Part shown: piece after piece, positions 1-10,921 of the stretch
Layout of the letters: the number at the start of each line of letters is the position of its first letter
How positions within the stretch are numbered: position 1 is the stretch's first letter
The notes under the pieces: model-generated
The model's database searches: none
The model's input: only the letters and a program-made list of their open reading frames with translations
What the model was told of the DNA's origin: nothing
Translations under genes and position numbers: made by a program
From: Bacteroidia bacterium
GTDB lineage: Bacteria > Bacteroidota > Bacteroidia > Flavobacteriales > Flavobacteriaceae
Direction: 5' to 3'
DNA: 64,000 nt
Assembly: GCA_030431055.1 (NCBI GenBank)
Contig: JAUIJA010000006.1
Location: 1 to 64,000, forward strand

Positions 1-461
1 CGGATGGAAAAATTACTGCGATTGTAGATTATGCACATACACCAGATGCATTAGAAAATGTGTTGCATACAATAAATGATATTCGAACAAAAAATGAGGA
101 ATTGATTACTGTTGTGGGTTGTGGCGGTGATAGAGATAAAACGAAGCGACCTGTAATGGCAAAAATTGCTTCAGAATTAAGTACAAAAGCCATTTTTACA
201 TCAGATAATCCAAGAACTGAAAATCCAGAAACGATTATTGAGGAAATGGAAAAAGGTGTGGAAGCGCAAAATTTTAAAAAGATTCTTTCAATTACCGATA
301 GAAAACAAGCGATAAAAACTGCTTGTCAATTAGCAAAGCCAAATGATATTATTCTAATTGCAGGAAAAGGTCATGAAACCTATCAAGAAATAAATGGAGT
401 TCGTCATGATTTTGACGATTTAAAAATTGTAAAAGAACTATTGAATCAATTAAATAAATAA
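1..461 (+). CDS. murE: MurE, UDP-MurNAc-tripeptide synthetase (C-terminal part)
   Basis: This is the 3' end of a Mur ligase cut by the window edge; codons are read from base 3. It begins in the motif [12 protein letters not shown], typical of MurE, and contains [12 protein letters not shown] and the DNPRTENP block, where the DNPR motif recognises meso-diaminopimelate. GKGHETYQ lies near the end. MurE adds the third amino acid to UDP-MurNAc-L-Ala-D-Glu in the cytoplasm, and the DNPR motif suggests this is mDAP. The gene is followed after 5 nt by mraY, so it belongs to the same transcript. Only about 150 codons are visible; the N-terminal and ATP-binding parts lie outside. Confidence 0.95.
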   Translation, partial: DGKITAIVDYAHTPDALENVLHTINDIRTKNEELITVVGCGGDRDKTKRPVMAKIASELSTKAIFTSDNPRTENPETIIEEMEKGVEAQNFKKILSITDRKQAIKTACQLAKPNDIILIAGKGHETYQEINGVRHDFDDLKIVKELLNQLNK

Positions 462-466
462 ACGCC

Positions 467-1687
467 ATGCTATATTACATTTTTCAATATTTAGACAAAG
501 TATTTGATATTCCTGGGGCGGGAGTGTTTCAGTACATTACGTTTCGTTCGGCAATGGCATTTATTTTATCATTGTTAATTGCAACAATTTACGGAAAGAA
601 AATTATTAATTTCTTGAGAAAGCAACAGGTTGGAGAAACAGTTCGTGAGTTGGGTTTAGAAGGTCAAACGCAAAAAGCAGGAACACCTACAATGGGTGGA
701 ATTATTATCATTCTAGCAACTTTAATTCCTGTTTTGTTGTTAGCCAAATTAGAAAATATCTATGTGATTTTACTTATTGTTACAACTATTTGGATGGGAG
801 CAATAGGTTTTCTTGATGATTATATTAAAGTTTTCAAAAAAGATAAGGAAGGTTTAAAAGGGAGATTTAAAGTAATTGGGCAAATTGGACTTGGGCTAAT
901 CGTAGGTTCGGTTTTGTATTTCAATCCTGGAGTTACTATTAAAAAAGATATTTCTATTGAAAAAGATACAATTGCAAATGTTGTAAAAACCCATTCAGTT
1001 GAAGTGAAATCTACAGAAACTACTATTCCGTTTTTAAAGAATAATACTTTCGATTATGCTGAAGTGCTTTCTTTTATGGGCGATGGTTATGAAAATTGGG
1101 CTTGGTTAATTTTTATTCCAGTTGTAATTTTTATCATAACTGCAGTTTCAAACGGAGCTAACTTAACAGATGGAATCGACGGTTTAGCTGCAGGAACTTC
1201 AGCAATTTCGGTTTTAACGCTTGGTATTTTCGCTTTCGTTTCAGGTAATATCATTTTTTCCGATTATTTGCACATCATGTATATCCCAAATTCTGGAGAA
1301 ATGACGGTTTACATCTCAGCATTTGTTGGAGCATTAGTTGGGTTTCTTTGGTATAACACTTATCCAGCTCAAGTTTTTATGGGCGATACTGGAAGTTTAA
1401 CTATCGGAGGAATTATTGCAGTTATTGCAATTGCTATTAGAAAAGAGTTATTAATCCCGATTATCTGCGGAATCTTTTTAGCAGAAAATTTATCAGTGGT
1501 TTTACAAGTTGCATATTTCAAGTACACGAAAAAGAAATTTGGCGAAGGCCGACGTATTTTCCTAATGTCGCCTTTACATCATCACTATCAAAAGAAAGGT
1601 TTTCACGAAAGCAAGATTGTATCTCGTTTTTGGATTGTGGGAATTCTTTTAGCAATATCATCTTTAGTGTTATTAAAACTGAGGTAA
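467..1687 (+). CDS. mraY: MraY, phospho-MurNAc-pentapeptide transferase
   Basis: It transfers phospho-MurNAc-pentapeptide to undecaprenyl phosphate, giving lipid I, in the inner membrane. About ten hydrophobic segments are visible. Family residues are present: the Asp pair in FLDDYIK (117-118), NLTDGIDGL (232-240), GDTGS (306-310) and the HHH cluster (371-373). At 406 residues it is longer than the roughly 360 of E. coli MraY; the extra length is a hydrophilic insert around residues 155-205, which I believe is common in Bacteroidota. It starts 5 nt after murE and ends 1 nt before murD, in the mur-fts operon. Confidence 0.96.
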   Translation: MLYYIFQYLDKVFDIPGAGVFQYITFRSAMAFILSLLIATIYGKKIINFLRKQQVGETVRELGLEGQTQKAGTPTMGGIIIILATLIPVLLLAKLENIYVILLIVTTIWMGAIGFLDDYIKVFKKDKEGLKGRFKVIGQIGLGLIVGSVLYFNPGVTIKKDISIEKDTIANVVKTHSVEVKSTETTIPFLKNNTFDYAEVLSFMGDGYENWAWLIFIPVVIFIITAVSNGANLTDGIDGLAAGTSAISVLTLGIFAFVSGNIIFSDYLHIMYIPNSGEMTVYISAFVGALVGFLWYNTYPAQVFMGDTGSLTIGGIIAVIAIAIRKELLIPIICGIFLAENLSVVLQVAYFKYTKKKFGEGRRIFLMSPLHHHYQKKGFHESKIVSRFWIVGILLAISSLVLLKLR

Positions 1688-1688
1688 A

Positions 1689-3020
1689 ATGCGATTAGTA
1701 GTTCTAGGTGGTGGCGAAAGCGGAGTTGGAACCGCAATTTTGGGAAAGCAAAAAGGATACGATGTTTTTGTGTCTGATTTTGGAAAAATAAAAGAGAAAT
1801 ACAAAGAAGTTCTTACAAAAAATGAGATTCATTGGGAAGATGAAAAGCATACAGAAGTATTAATTCTGAATGCTGATGTTGTAATGAAAAGCCCAGGGAT
1901 TCCTGATAAAGCACCAATTGTAAAAAAGTTGGTTGAAAAAGGGATTTCGGTTATTTCTGAAATTGAATTTGCATCGCAATTTACAAATGCAATTACAATA
2001 GGGATAACAGGAAGCAATGGTAAAACTACAACAAGTTTGTTGACGTATCATTTGCTCAAAGAAGGCGGGCTGAATGTTGGTTTAGCAGGTAATATCGGAA
2101 AAAGCTTCGCTTGGCAAGTTGCAGAAGAAAAGTACGATGTGTTTGTATTAGAATTAAGCAGTTTTCAGTTAGATGGAATTGTTAATTACAAACCACATAT
2201 TGCAATTATCACCAATTTAAGTCCTGATCATTTAGATCGATATAACTATGATTATAATTTGTATATCGCTTCAAAGTTCAGGATAACAATGAATCAAGAC
2301 GAGCATGATTATCTCATTTTAGATAACGACGATGTAGATATACAAAAATGGTTACAAAACAATAAAACAAAAGCAAACGTAATTCCATTTTCGGTTTTAA
2401 ATGAATTAGAAAACGGAGGAAGTTTAAAAGAAGAAATATTATATAACAATATCAATAACGAACAATTTACTATGCCAATTAACGAATTAGCTTTAGAAGG
2501 AAAACATAACATTAAGAATGCTATGGCTGCAACAACTGTAGCGCAGTTGATGAAGATTAGAAAGCAAACGATCCGTGAAAGTTTAAGTAATTTTCAAGGT
2601 GCCGAACATCGTTTAGAAAAAGTGTTAAAAATACAAGGTGTTCAGTATATAAACGATTCTAAAGCTACAAATGTAAATGCCACATTTTTTGCCTTGGATA
2701 GTATGACAGCTCCAACGGTTTGGATTGTAGGCGGAGTAGATAAAGGAAATGATTATGACGAAATTATGTCGTTAGTTCGTGAAAAAGTAAAAGGAATTGT
2801 TTGTTTAGGTGTAGATAATCAAAAGCTATTCAATTCTTTTCAAAATGTTGTTGACGTAATGGTGGAAACTACTTCAATGGAAGAAGCAGTTAAAATTGCA
2901 GAAAAAATTGCCGAAAAAGGTGATACAGTTTTATTGTCGCCTTGTTGTGCAAGTTTTGATTTGTTTGAAAACTATCAAGATAGAGGAAATCAATTTAAAA
3001 AAGCAGTTCATAATTTATAA
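1689..3020 (+). CDS. murD: MurD, UDP-MurNAc-L-alanine--D-glutamate ligase
   Basis: Cytoplasmic Mur ligase that adds D-glutamate to UDP-MurNAc-L-Ala using ATP. It has an N-terminal nucleotide-sugar domain beginning VVLGGGESG, the ATP loop GSNGKTT (108-114), a central ELSSFQL segment and the C-terminal LLSPCCASFDLF block characteristic of MurD. At 443 residues it is full length. It sits between mraY and ftsW with gaps of 1 and 3 nt, so translation is probably coupled. Confidence 0.95.
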   Translation: MRLVVLGGGESGVGTAILGKQKGYDVFVSDFGKIKEKYKEVLTKNEIHWEDEKHTEVLILNADVVMKSPGIPDKAPIVKKLVEKGISVISEIEFASQFTNAITIGITGSNGKTTTSLLTYHLLKEGGLNVGLAGNIGKSFAWQVAEEKYDVFVLELSSFQLDGIVNYKPHIAIITNLSPDHLDRYNYDYNLYIASKFRITMNQDEHDYLILDNDDVDIQKWLQNNKTKANVIPFSVLNELENGGSLKEEILYNNINNEQFTMPINELALEGKHNIKNAMAATTVAQLMKIRKQTIRESLSNFQGAEHRLEKVLKIQGVQYINDSKATNVNATFFALDSMTAPTVWIVGGVDKGNDYDEIMSLVREKVKGIVCLGVDNQKLFNSFQNVVDVMVETTSMEEAVKIAEKIAEKGDTVLLSPCCASFDLFENYQDRGNQFKKAVHNL

Positions 3021-3023
3021 AAA

Positions 3024-4268
3024 ATGAATTATTTAATAAACAGATTAAAAGGAGATAAAACCATTTGGGCAGTAGTTGTACTACTAGCTCTAATATCCTT
3101 TTTGCCTGTTTATAGTGCAAGTACAAATTTGGTTTATGTAATTGGTTCAGGTTCAACATTCGGATATTTATTTAAGCATTTTGCACATTTATTCATAGGT
3201 TTTGCTATTATTTTCGGAGTTCATAAAATGCCGTATCATATCTTTAGAGCATTATCAATTATAGGAATTCCTATTGTAATTCTGTTGTTGGTTTATACGT
3301 TATTTCAAGGAACAACAATAGGTGGAGCAAATGCAAGTAGATGGATTAGAATTCCATTTATAGGAATTGGTTTTCAAACATCAACATTAGCGTTTACTGT
3401 TTTGATGGTTTATGTAGCGCGTTATCTGGCAAAAGTTAGCGATAAAAAATATTCATTTAAAGATTCTTTATTAGAACTATGGTTACCGATAGGCGGAGTT
3501 TTAATATTTATTTTACCATCTAACTTTTCTACTACAGCATTGATTTTTTCAATGGTTTGTATGTTGCTTTATATAGGACAATATCCATTGAAGTATTTAG
3601 CTGTTATTTTGAGTGCAGGGGTTGCGTTTTTACTTTTGTTTTGGTTACTATCGAAAGCATTTCCAGATAATAAATTATTTAGTAGAGTTAATACTTGGGA
3701 AGCTAGAATTGAGCGATTTGTAGGAGATCAGCCAGATGAAGATAATTACCAAATTGAAAAAGCTAAAATCGCCATTGCAACTGGTAAAATAAACGGACTT
3801 GGTCCAGGAAAAAGTGTACAGAAAAACTTTCTGCCACAATCATCTTCCGATTTTATTTTCGCAATTATTGTTGAAGAATACGGATTAATTGGTGCAGTTG
3901 GAATTATGTTTTTGTATTTATTACTTTTTATCCGTTTTATAATCAATGCGCAAAAAGCATCATCGTTATTCGGAAAACTATTAATAATCGGACTTGGATT
4001 TCCCATAATTTTTCAAGCATTAATAAATATGGCTGTTGCTGTAGAATTATTACCAGTAACAGGACAAACTTTGCCGTTAATTAGTGCTGGTGGAACGTCA
4101 ATTTGGATGACCTGTGTTGCAATAGGAATAATTCTTAGCGTTACACGAAAAGATGAAGAAGTTGAAGAAAAAACAGACACTAAGGCTGAAAAAAATCAAT
4201 TAGATAAAGTTGAAATAGAAGAAGAAAATAATTCCTCAAATCCTTTAGAACCTATTTTAAATCAATAG
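3024..4268 (+). CDS. ftsW: FtsW, SEDS-family septal peptidoglycan glycosyltransferase
   Basis: Polytopic SEDS protein that polymerises lipid II at the division septum together with a class B PBP. About ten hydrophobic segments are seen, with the family signatures [15 protein letters not shown] and, late in the protein, [10 protein letters not shown]. Position between murD and murG identifies it as FtsW rather than RodA. The last 40 or so residues are charged (Glu/Lys rich) and cytoplasmic, an extension beyond the SEDS core. It is followed by murG after 1 nt. Confidence 0.92.
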   Translation: MNYLINRLKGDKTIWAVVVLLALISFLPVYSASTNLVYVIGSGSTFGYLFKHFAHLFIGFAIIFGVHKMPYHIFRALSIIGIPIVILLLVYTLFQGTTIGGANASRWIRIPFIGIGFQTSTLAFTVLMVYVARYLAKVSDKKYSFKDSLLELWLPIGGVLIFILPSNFSTTALIFSMVCMLLYIGQYPLKYLAVILSAGVAFLLLFWLLSKAFPDNKLFSRVNTWEARIERFVGDQPDEDNYQIEKAKIAIATGKINGLGPGKSVQKNFLPQSSSDFIFAIIVEEYGLIGAVGIMFLYLLLFIRFIINAQKASSLFGKLLIIGLGFPIIFQALINMAVAVELLPVTGQTLPLISAGGTSIWMTCVAIGIILSVTRKDEEVEEKTDTKAEKNQLDKVEIEEENNSSNPLEPILNQ

Positions 4269-4269
4269 T

Positions 4270-5373
4270 ATGGAAAAAAAACATCGATTTATTATAAGCG
4301 GCGGCGGTACAGGAGGGCATATTTATCCTGCGATTTCTATTGCAAACGAATTAAAAGAGCGTTTTCCTAATGGAGAGTTTTTGTTTGTTGGTGCAAAAGA
4401 TAAAATGGAAATGCAAAAAGTGCCGCAAGCAGGCTATAAAATTGAAGGACTTTGGATTTCAGGAATTCAACGAAAATTAACGTTAAAAAATTTAGCGTTT
4501 CCGTTTAAGTTACTATCAAGTTTGTGGAAATCATACCGAATTATAAAGAAGTTTAAACCAGATGTAGTAATTGGAACTGGAGGTTTTGCAAGTGGAGCAG
4601 TTTTAAAAGTTGCTGAAATTTTAGGAATTCCAACATTAATTCAAGAGCAAAATTCTTATCCAGGAATAACAAATAAATTATTAGCTAAACAAGCAAAAGC
4701 AATTTGCGTAGCTTATGATGGAATGGAAAAATTCTTTCCAGAAGATAAAATACGCTTAACAGGAAATCCAGTGCGTCAAGATTTAATTTTTGTTGATGAT
4801 AAACGTTTAAAAGCATTAACATATTTCGAATTAAACGCCGATAAAAGAACATTACTAGTTTTAGGTGGAAGTTTAGGCGCAAGAAGAATTAATGAACTGA
4901 TTGAAAAAGAATTAGATGTCATCCTTCAGTTAGGAATTCAAATTGTTTGGCAATGTGGAAAGTTGTATTACGATAAATACAAACATTTAAATGAAATTGA
5001 AAACGTACATGTTTTTGCATTTATAGATAGAATGGATTATGTGTATGCAGCAGCCGATTTTATTGTTTCACGTTCTGGAGCTTCATCAATCTCAGAGCTG
5101 TGTATTGTGGGGAAACCAACGATTTTGATTCCATCTCCTAACGTTACAGAAGATCATCAAACTAAAAATGCGGAAGCTTTAGTAAAGAAAAAAGCAGCAA
5201 TATTATTAAAAGAATCAGAATTAGAAGAGAAATTTAGAAATACGTTTGCTGATCTGGTTTCAAACGACGAATTGCAGGAAGATTTAAGTAAGCGTATTCA
5301 TAAAAAAGCGTTGCCAAATGCAACAAATGTAATTGTAGACGAAATTGAACGATTAATAGGTGTTAGAAAGTAA
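4270..5373 (+). CDS. murG: MurG, lipid II synthase (GlcNAc transferase)
   Basis: Peripheral membrane glycosyltransferase (GT28) that adds GlcNAc to lipid I. The glycine-rich GGGTGGH motif is at residues 11-17, followed by [12 protein letters not shown]; the UDP-GlcNAc-binding C-terminal domain has [22 protein letters not shown] and the segment [14 protein letters not shown]. The length of 367 residues is normal. It directly abuts murC with no gap. Confidence 0.96.
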   Translation: MEKKHRFIISGGGTGGHIYPAISIANELKERFPNGEFLFVGAKDKMEMQKVPQAGYKIEGLWISGIQRKLTLKNLAFPFKLLSSLWKSYRIIKKFKPDVVIGTGGFASGAVLKVAEILGIPTLIQEQNSYPGITNKLLAKQAKAICVAYDGMEKFFPEDKIRLTGNPVRQDLIFVDDKRLKALTYFELNADKRTLLVLGGSLGARRINELIEKELDVILQLGIQIVWQCGKLYYDKYKHLNEIENVHVFAFIDRMDYVYAAADFIVSRSGASSISELCIVGKPTILIPSPNVTEDHQTKNAEALVKKKAAILLKESELEEKFRNTFADLVSNDELQEDLSKRIHKKALPNATNVIVDEIERLIGVRK

Positions 5374-6732
5374 ATGAATTTAAACCAAATACATAACGTT
5401 TATTTTATTGGTATCGGCGGTATCGGTATGAGTGCTTTGGCTAGATATTTCATGTATTTAGGTAAAAATGTTTCAGGTTACGATAAAACGAGAACGCAAT
5501 TAACATCCGAATTAGAAAATCTAGGAATTGACATTCATTTTGATGACGATGTTTCTCTAATTGATGAAAAATATTTAGATAAAGAAAACACATTAGTTGT
5601 GATAACTCCAGCTGTTCCAAAAAATCATTCGGAATGGAATTATTTTGTTGAAAATGGTTTTGAAATTAAAAAACGTGCTGAAGTTTTAGGAATTATAACA
5701 AAAGGAACATTTTGTTTTGCAATTGCAGGAACACACGGTAAAACGACAACTTCAAGTATTTTAGGTCATGTTTTGTTCCAAAGTGGAGTTGATGTTACAG
5801 CTTTTCTTGGCGGAATTGTAGAAGATTATAATTCAAATTTAATAGGAACGGGAACTTCTGTTACGGTTGTAGAAGCTGATGAGTTTGATCGTTCATTCAT
5901 GCATTTAAGTCCTAATCTTGCTTGTGTAACGTCTATGGATGCTGATCATCTTGATATTTATGGTGATTCAACAGCAATTGAAAATTCGTTTAGAGAGTTT
6001 GCTGCAAAAGTTGAAACTAAGAATTTGTACATCGCAAACGGACTTCCATTAGAAGGAAATACAATTGGAATAAATGAAGAAGCAACTTTTTCTGCTCAAA
6101 ATATTAGAATTGAAAACGGATTTTATGTTTTTGATGTGAAAACACCAACAGAAACCATTGAAAATGTTCAGTTTACATTGCCTGGACATCATAATTTGTC
6201 GAATGCTTTAATTGCGTTTGCAATGGCAAAAAGTTACGGAGTTTCAAATGAAAACATAAAAAATGCATTAGCGTCTTTTAAAGGTGTTCGTCGTCGTTTT
6301 TCGTTCCAAATTAGAGAAGAAAAATTAGTTTATATCGATGATTATGCGCATCATCCTACCGAAATTGAAGCAGTTCATCAAGCAGTAAGAGAGTTGTATC
6401 CGAATAAAAAAATATTGACAATTTTTCAACCGCATTTGTTTTCACGAACAAAAGATTTTGTTGATGGTTTTGCAGAAAGTTTATCAAAATTCGATGCAAT
6501 TGGTTTAATGGAAATTTATCCAGCGCGTGAACTGCCAATTGATGGTGTAAACTCAAATTGGTTATTAGAAAAAATAAGCAATTCAAATAAAACAATAGTT
6601 CAAAAAGATGAACTATTAGAATTTGTAGCTAAATCTGAGTTTGATGTTTTAGTAACAATTGGAGCAGGCGATATAGGAGAAATGGTAAAAGACATAAAAA
6701 AAACAGTAAATGAAAAAATTGAATTGGCATAA
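5374..6732 (+). CDS. murC: MurC, UDP-MurNAc--L-alanine ligase
   Basis: First amino-acid-adding ligase of peptidoglycan synthesis. Nucleotide-binding GIGGIGMS is at 13-20, the ATP loop GTHGKTT at 119-125, then VVEADEFDRSF and the C-terminal YAHHPTEI and FQPHLFSRT blocks. The length of 452 residues is normal. Its last 23 nt overlap the start of ftsQ, which suggests coupled translation. A second Mur-ligase-like protein, Mpl, is encoded at 22.9 kb; the FQPHLFSRT segment and the operon position make this one the MurC. Confidence 0.95.
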   Translation: MNLNQIHNVYFIGIGGIGMSALARYFMYLGKNVSGYDKTRTQLTSELENLGIDIHFDDDVSLIDEKYLDKENTLVVITPAVPKNHSEWNYFVENGFEIKKRAEVLGIITKGTFCFAIAGTHGKTTTSSILGHVLFQSGVDVTAFLGGIVEDYNSNLIGTGTSVTVVEADEFDRSFMHLSPNLACVTSMDADHLDIYGDSTAIENSFREFAAKVETKNLYIANGLPLEGNTIGINEEATFSAQNIRIENGFYVFDVKTPTETIENVQFTLPGHHNLSNALIAFAMAKSYGVSNENIKNALASFKGVRRRFSFQIREEKLVYIDDYAHHPTEIEAVHQAVRELYPNKKILTIFQPHLFSRTKDFVDGFAESLSKFDAIGLMEIYPARELPIDGVNSNWLLEKISNSNKTIVQKDELLEFVAKSEFDVLVTIGAGDIGEMVKDIKKTVNEKIELA

Positions 6733-7438
6733 TATCAGGTTGATTTTTATCATTTTAGTGATGGTCTTTTTGTTTTCATTTTCTACAAAAAGGAATAATG
6801 AAAGAATCATAAATGAGAAAATTAAAATTTCCTTTGCCGAAGGAGAAGAAAACCTGTTTATAACTCACGAAATAGTTAATAACTTGTTGAAACAAAAATT
6901 AGGTGGCACGTTAAACATAGCAAAAGATAAAGTAGATTTGAATATTCTAGAAACTGTTCTCGATGATCACGGGATGATTGAAAAAGCAGAAGTTTTTTCA
7001 TCAATAGACGGTTCTCTAAGTGCACAAATAATTCAAAAGACCCCAATTGCCAGATTCTTGTCTAGTGATACATCGTATTACATTGATGAAAATGGTGGCG
7101 TTATGCCTTTATCCGAAAACTTTTCTGCGAGAGTTCCTCTTGTAGTAGGCTCGTTGTCGGAAAATGGTATTGCTAAGTATATGGAATTACTTACGGAAAT
7201 TAGAAATGATGATTTCTTAAGTAAAAACATAACAGGTTTAAAAATACTTCCATCGGGAAGTGTGATTTTAACCAACAGAAACTACGATTACAAAATTGTT
7301 TTTGGTAATCCGGTTTATGTAAAAAGAAAATTGAAAAATTACAAAGCATTCTTTTACCATGCGGTAAAAGATACTTTGGTGAAAGAATATAAAGAAGTAA
7401 ACTTAATGTTTACAGAACAAGTAGTTTGTAAGAAATAG
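6710..7438 (+). CDS. ftsQ: FtsQ/DivIB-type cell division protein
   Basis: Bitopic membrane protein of 242 residues: a short cytoplasmic N-terminus, one membrane segment (about residues 9-26) and a periplasmic domain. In other bacteria FtsQ links FtsB/FtsL and FtsWI to the divisome. Sequence motifs are weak, as usual for FtsQ. The call rests on topology, on the domain downstream (VIQKTPIARF-like POTRA/beta segment) and on its place between murC and ftsA. The ATG start overlaps the end of murC by 23 nt. Confidence 0.85.
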   Translation: MKKLNWHNIRLIFIILVMVFLFSFSTKRNNERIINEKIKISFAEGEENLFITHEIVNNLLKQKLGGTLNIAKDKVDLNILETVLDDHGMIEKAEVFSSIDGSLSAQIIQKTPIARFLSSDTSYYIDENGGVMPLSENFSARVPLVVGSLSENGIAKYMELLTEIRNDDFLSKNITGLKILPSGSVILTNRNYDYKIVFGNPVYVKRKLKNYKAFFYHAVKDTLVKEYKEVNLMFTEQVVCKK

Positions 7439-7444
7439 AATACT

Positions 7445-8845
7445 ATGAACACGCAAGGAGTAATTTTAGATATGGATCATTCAAACACAAATAGCATTGC
7501 TGTAGGTTTAGATATCGGTACCACAAAAATTGTGGCGATGATTGGTCGAAAAAATGAGTATGGAAAGTTAGAAATTCTTGGAGTTGGAAAAGCTAAGAGT
7601 TTAGGAGTTCATAGAGGTGTTGTTAATAATATTACTCAAACTATTCAATCGATACAACAAGCGGTTTTAGAAGCTGAAAACGATTCCGATTATAAAATTA
7701 ACGATGTTGTTGTAGGTATTGCAGGTCAACATATTAGAAGTATTCAGCATAGCGATTATATAAGCCGAGAAAATGCCGAAGAAGTAATAGGTGAAAAAGA
7801 TATAGATGAGTTGATTAACCAAGTACATAAATTGGCGATGCTTCCAGGTGAAGAAATCATTCATGTTTTACCACAAGAATTTAAAGTTGACGGACAATCA
7901 GAGATTAAGGAGCCAATCGGAATGTATGGCGGACGCTTGGAAGCAAGCTTTCATGTTGTAGTTGGTCAAGCAGCTTCAATTCGAAATTTAGGACGTTGTG
8001 TTAAAAGTGCCGGATTAGAATTATCGGGATTAACATTAGAACCATTAGCTTCTGCAGATGCAGTTTTGAGCCAAGAAGAAAAAGAAGCTGGAGTTGCGTT
8101 AATCGATATAGGTGGTGGAACTACCGATTTGGCAATTTTTAAAGATGGAATCATTCGTCACACAGCAGTTATCCCATTTGGTGGAAATGTAATTACTGAA
8201 GATATTAAAGAGGGTTGTTCAATAATTGAAAAACAAGCAGAATTATTAAAAGTAAAATTTGGCTCGGCTTGGCCTGGAGAAAATAAAGAAAACGAAATTG
8301 TTTCAATTCCAGGACTAAGAGGAAGAGAACCAAAAGAAATTTCGCTAAAAAACTTGTCTAAAATTATTCACGCTAGAGTGGTAGAAATAATCGAACAAGT
8401 GTATGCTGAAATTAAATTATACGGTCACGAAGATTCAAAGAAAAAATTAATAGCCGGTATTGTTTTAACAGGTGGTGGATCGCAATTAAAACACATCAAG
8501 CAATTGGTAGAATATATTACAGGAATGGATACCCGAATTGGATTTCCAAATGAACATTTAGCAGGAGATTCAAATGAAGAATTGTCTAGTCCGTTATATG
8601 CAACTGCTGTTGGTTTAGTAATGAATAGCATTCGTAATAATACAAAAAGTGCTACGCCAATTGTAGAATTAAAAAAACCGGAACCGATTTTTGAAGAGCC
8701 AAAAGTAGTTGTTGAAGAAGAAATTCAAGAAGAGGAAAAAGTTGAGCCAGAAACTACTCACGAATCAGCAGAAGAACAAATTAAGAAGTCATTTTTTGAC
8801 AAATACATAGAGAAGATTAAAGATTTTTTAGATAACGCAGAATAA
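7445..8845 (+). CDS. ftsA: FtsA, actin-like division protein
   Basis: Actin-family ATPase that tethers FtsZ to the membrane. The phosphate-1 motif GLDIGTTK is at 21-28, a second phosphate motif IDIGGGTTDLAIF is near residue 223, and the adenosine motif VLTGGGSQL is near 339. The extreme C-terminus FFDKYIEKIKDFL is an amphipathic helix like the membrane-targeting sequence of FtsA. Between the ATPase core and this helix is an acidic linker of about 50 residues. ftsZ follows after 13 nt. Confidence 0.95.
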   Translation: MNTQGVILDMDHSNTNSIAVGLDIGTTKIVAMIGRKNEYGKLEILGVGKAKSLGVHRGVVNNITQTIQSIQQAVLEAENDSDYKINDVVVGIAGQHIRSIQHSDYISRENAEEVIGEKDIDELINQVHKLAMLPGEEIIHVLPQEFKVDGQSEIKEPIGMYGGRLEASFHVVVGQAASIRNLGRCVKSAGLELSGLTLEPLASADAVLSQEEKEAGVALIDIGGGTTDLAIFKDGIIRHTAVIPFGGNVITEDIKEGCSIIEKQAELLKVKFGSAWPGENKENEIVSIPGLRGREPKEISLKNLSKIIHARVVEIIEQVYAEIKLYGHEDSKKKLIAGIVLTGGGSQLKHIKQLVEYITGMDTRIGFPNEHLAGDSNEELSSPLYATAVGLVMNSIRNNTKSATPIVELKKPEPIFEEPKVVVEEEIQEEEKVEPETTHESAEEQIKKSFFDKYIEKIKDFLDNAE

Positions 8846-8858
8846 AAGTACCACAGTT

Positions 8859-10829
8859 ATGTCAGATTTAGGAAATATTCAGTTCAATTTACCAAAGAAC
8901 CAATCCAATGTTATCAAGGTTATTGGTGTAGGAGGAGGAGGTAGCAACGCTATCAATCACATGTTTAAGCAAGGGATCAAAGGTGTTGATTTCGTTGTGT
9001 GTAATACTGATGCCCAAGCTTTACAAAATAGTCCAGTTCCAAATAAAATCCAATTAGGTGTAAACCTAACAGAAGGATTAGGAGCAGGAGCAAATCCAGA
9101 AGTTGGTCAGCAATCTGCAATTGAAAGTGTTGCTGAAATTGAAAAAATGTTAGATACCAATACAAAAATGGTATTTATCACTGCAGGAATGGGAGGCGGA
9201 ACAGGTACTGGTGCCGCGCCTGTAATTGCACAATTAGCAAAAGAAAGAGAAATATTAACGGTTGGTATTGTTACAATCCCATTTCAATTTGAAGGAAAAA
9301 ACCGTTCGGAACAAGCCATGCAAGGAGTTGAAAAATTACGCAAGCAAGTTGACTCATTAATTGTGGTTAACAACAATAAACTTCGTGAAGTTTACGGAAA
9401 TCTAGGATTTAAAGCTGGTTTCTCAAAAGCCGATGAAGTTTTAGCAACTGCGGCTCGTGGTATTGCCGAAGTTATTTCGCAACACTATATTCAAAATATC
9501 GATTTGCGCGATGCAAAAACAGTATTAGCAAATAGTGGTACGGCAATTATGGGTTCTGCAATTGCATCTGGTAAAGACAGAGCAAAAGAGGCTATTGTAA
9601 GTGCGTTAGATTCACCATTATTAAACGATAATAAAATCGCCGGAGCGCAAAATGTATTGTTGTTAATTGTTTCAGGTACTTCTGAAACAGCAGAAATTAC
9701 TTTGGATGAAATTGGTGAAATCAACGAATATATCCAAAATGAAGCAGGTTATAGTGCAAATATCATCATGGGTGTTGGTGAAGATGATACTTTAGAAGAA
9801 AGTGTTTCTGTAACGGTAATTGCAACGGGTTTTAATGTAGATCAACAAGCTGGAATTATCAATACTGAACCTCAAAGAATTATTCACACACTTGAAGACG
9901 AACAAAAAGTAGTTCAAAACTTATCGTCTAAAGAAGTTCAAAATATAGAGGTAAACCAACCTGTTTTTGAATCTAAAACAGAAGAGCAAGAATTACCGAA
10001 AGCGGAAGTTCCTACTACTGAAGAGAAAGTGATTTTTACTTTAGAAGAAGAGAAAGAAGTTATAGAAGAAACAGTTTCTAATTTTGAAATTGAAGAAAAA
10101 TCTCCAGAAATGGATTTAATTCCAACTACTGATTTTTTAAAAGATATTGATGTTACTTACGAAGTGGTTTCTCCAGAAGTTGCTCCTTCTTTCGAGATAA
10201 TCTCTCCAGAAGTTAAAGAGATTGAAGTAAACGAACCTGAGTTTGTTGTGGAAGACGAATTTAACTATTCGTTAGATTTATTTGAAAACACAAATAAAGT
10301 TGAAGAAACTCAAAATAAAACAGTTTTCGAGCTTTCAGATGATGCTAAAGAAATTGAAGTAAAAGATCCTATTAACGTTGTTCCTGTTACTGAAGTAAGT
10401 AAAGAAGGCGTTATCAAGTATTCATTAGATGATTCTTTTGAAGAAAATAAAAAGGTTGAAGCAAAAACTGAGGTTAAAGAACCAGTTGATGGAGAGTTGA
10501 ATTTCGAAGTTAAAAAAACAGAACAACCAAAGTTTGAAAAAGCTGATAATTTAGAAAACGCGTCTCCTTTTGAAATGACAATTGAAGAAACGTTAAAAGC
10601 AAGAGCAGAAGAACGTAAACGTAAAATGAAAGATTTCAACTATAAGTTTAATAATTCTTCTTCAAGAATAGATGAGTTTGAAAAAGTTCCTGCTTACAAA
10701 AGAATGGGAGTAGATGTAACATCAACACCAGAAGAAAACAAGCAATCGAGAACTACGCTTGGTACAGATAGTAATGACGATTTACAATTACGATCAAATA
10801 ATTCATTTCTGCATGATAATGTAGATTAA
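8859..10829 (+). CDS. ftsZ: FtsZ with very long C-terminal linker
   Basis: Tubulin-like GTPase that forms the division ring. GVGGGGSN is at 24-31, the tubulin signature GGGTGTG at 112-118 and the core ends near residue 325 (ATGFN). The protein has 656 residues, against about 380-400 in E. coli or B. subtilis. The extra length is an acidic Glu/Val/Pro/Lys-rich, probably disordered tail of about 330 residues with recurring SPEV and IEV(N/K) phrases. The final block, from about residue 570, is basic then polar and may carry the FtsA-contact peptide. Long FtsZ tails are, to my knowledge, usual in Flavobacteriia. It is the last gene of the operon, before a terminator. Confidence 0.97.
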   Translation: MSDLGNIQFNLPKNQSNVIKVIGVGGGGSNAINHMFKQGIKGVDFVVCNTDAQALQNSPVPNKIQLGVNLTEGLGAGANPEVGQQSAIESVAEIEKMLDTNTKMVFITAGMGGGTGTGAAPVIAQLAKEREILTVGIVTIPFQFEGKNRSEQAMQGVEKLRKQVDSLIVVNNNKLREVYGNLGFKAGFSKADEVLATAARGIAEVISQHYIQNIDLRDAKTVLANSGTAIMGSAIASGKDRAKEAIVSALDSPLLNDNKIAGAQNVLLLIVSGTSETAEITLDEIGEINEYIQNEAGYSANIIMGVGEDDTLEESVSVTVIATGFNVDQQAGIINTEPQRIIHTLEDEQKVVQNLSSKEVQNIEVNQPVFESKTEEQELPKAEVPTTEEKVIFTLEEEKEVIEETVSNFEIEEKSPEMDLIPTTDFLKDIDVTYEVVSPEVAPSFEIISPEVKEIEVNEPEFVVEDEFNYSLDLFENTNKVEETQNKTVFELSDDAKEIEVKDPINVVPVTEVSKEGVIKYSLDDSFEENKKVEAKTEVKEPVDGELNFEVKKTEQPKFEKADNLENASPFEMTIEETLKARAEERKRKMKDFNYKFNNSSSRIDEFEKVPAYKRMGVDVTSTPEENKQSRTTLGTDSNDDLQLRSNNSFLHDNVD

Positions 10830-10850
10830 TCCATAAATCCATACCTACAA

Positions 10851-10880
10851 AAAATCCCGATTGTTGTCGGGATTTTTTTT
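10851..10880 (+). terminator. Rho-independent terminator after ftsZ
   Basis: The arms AAATCCCGA and TCGGGATTT are separated by a short TTGT loop and followed by a run of T. It closes the mur-fts operon 20 nt after ftsZ, and its T-run runs straight into the next promoter. Confidence 0.85.
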
Positions 10881-10887
10881 ATTTTTG
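10880..10887 (+). promoter_or_regulatory. Promoter -7 element of yqeY
   Basis: TATTTTTG fits the Bacteroidota -7 consensus TAnnTTTG. A TTG lies 16 nt upstream inside the ftsZ terminator hairpin. The start codon of yqeY is 34 nt downstream. Confidence 0.6.
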
Positions 10888-10921
10888 TGCCAGATTTATT
10901 ATAACGTTTAAATAGGAAGAA

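Noticed and set aside
10310..10639. 109-codon open frame opposite ftsZ
   Set aside because: It lies wholly within the low-complexity FtsZ tail on the other strand and is Ser/Phe-rich without domain; a product of the skewed codon use of the real gene.
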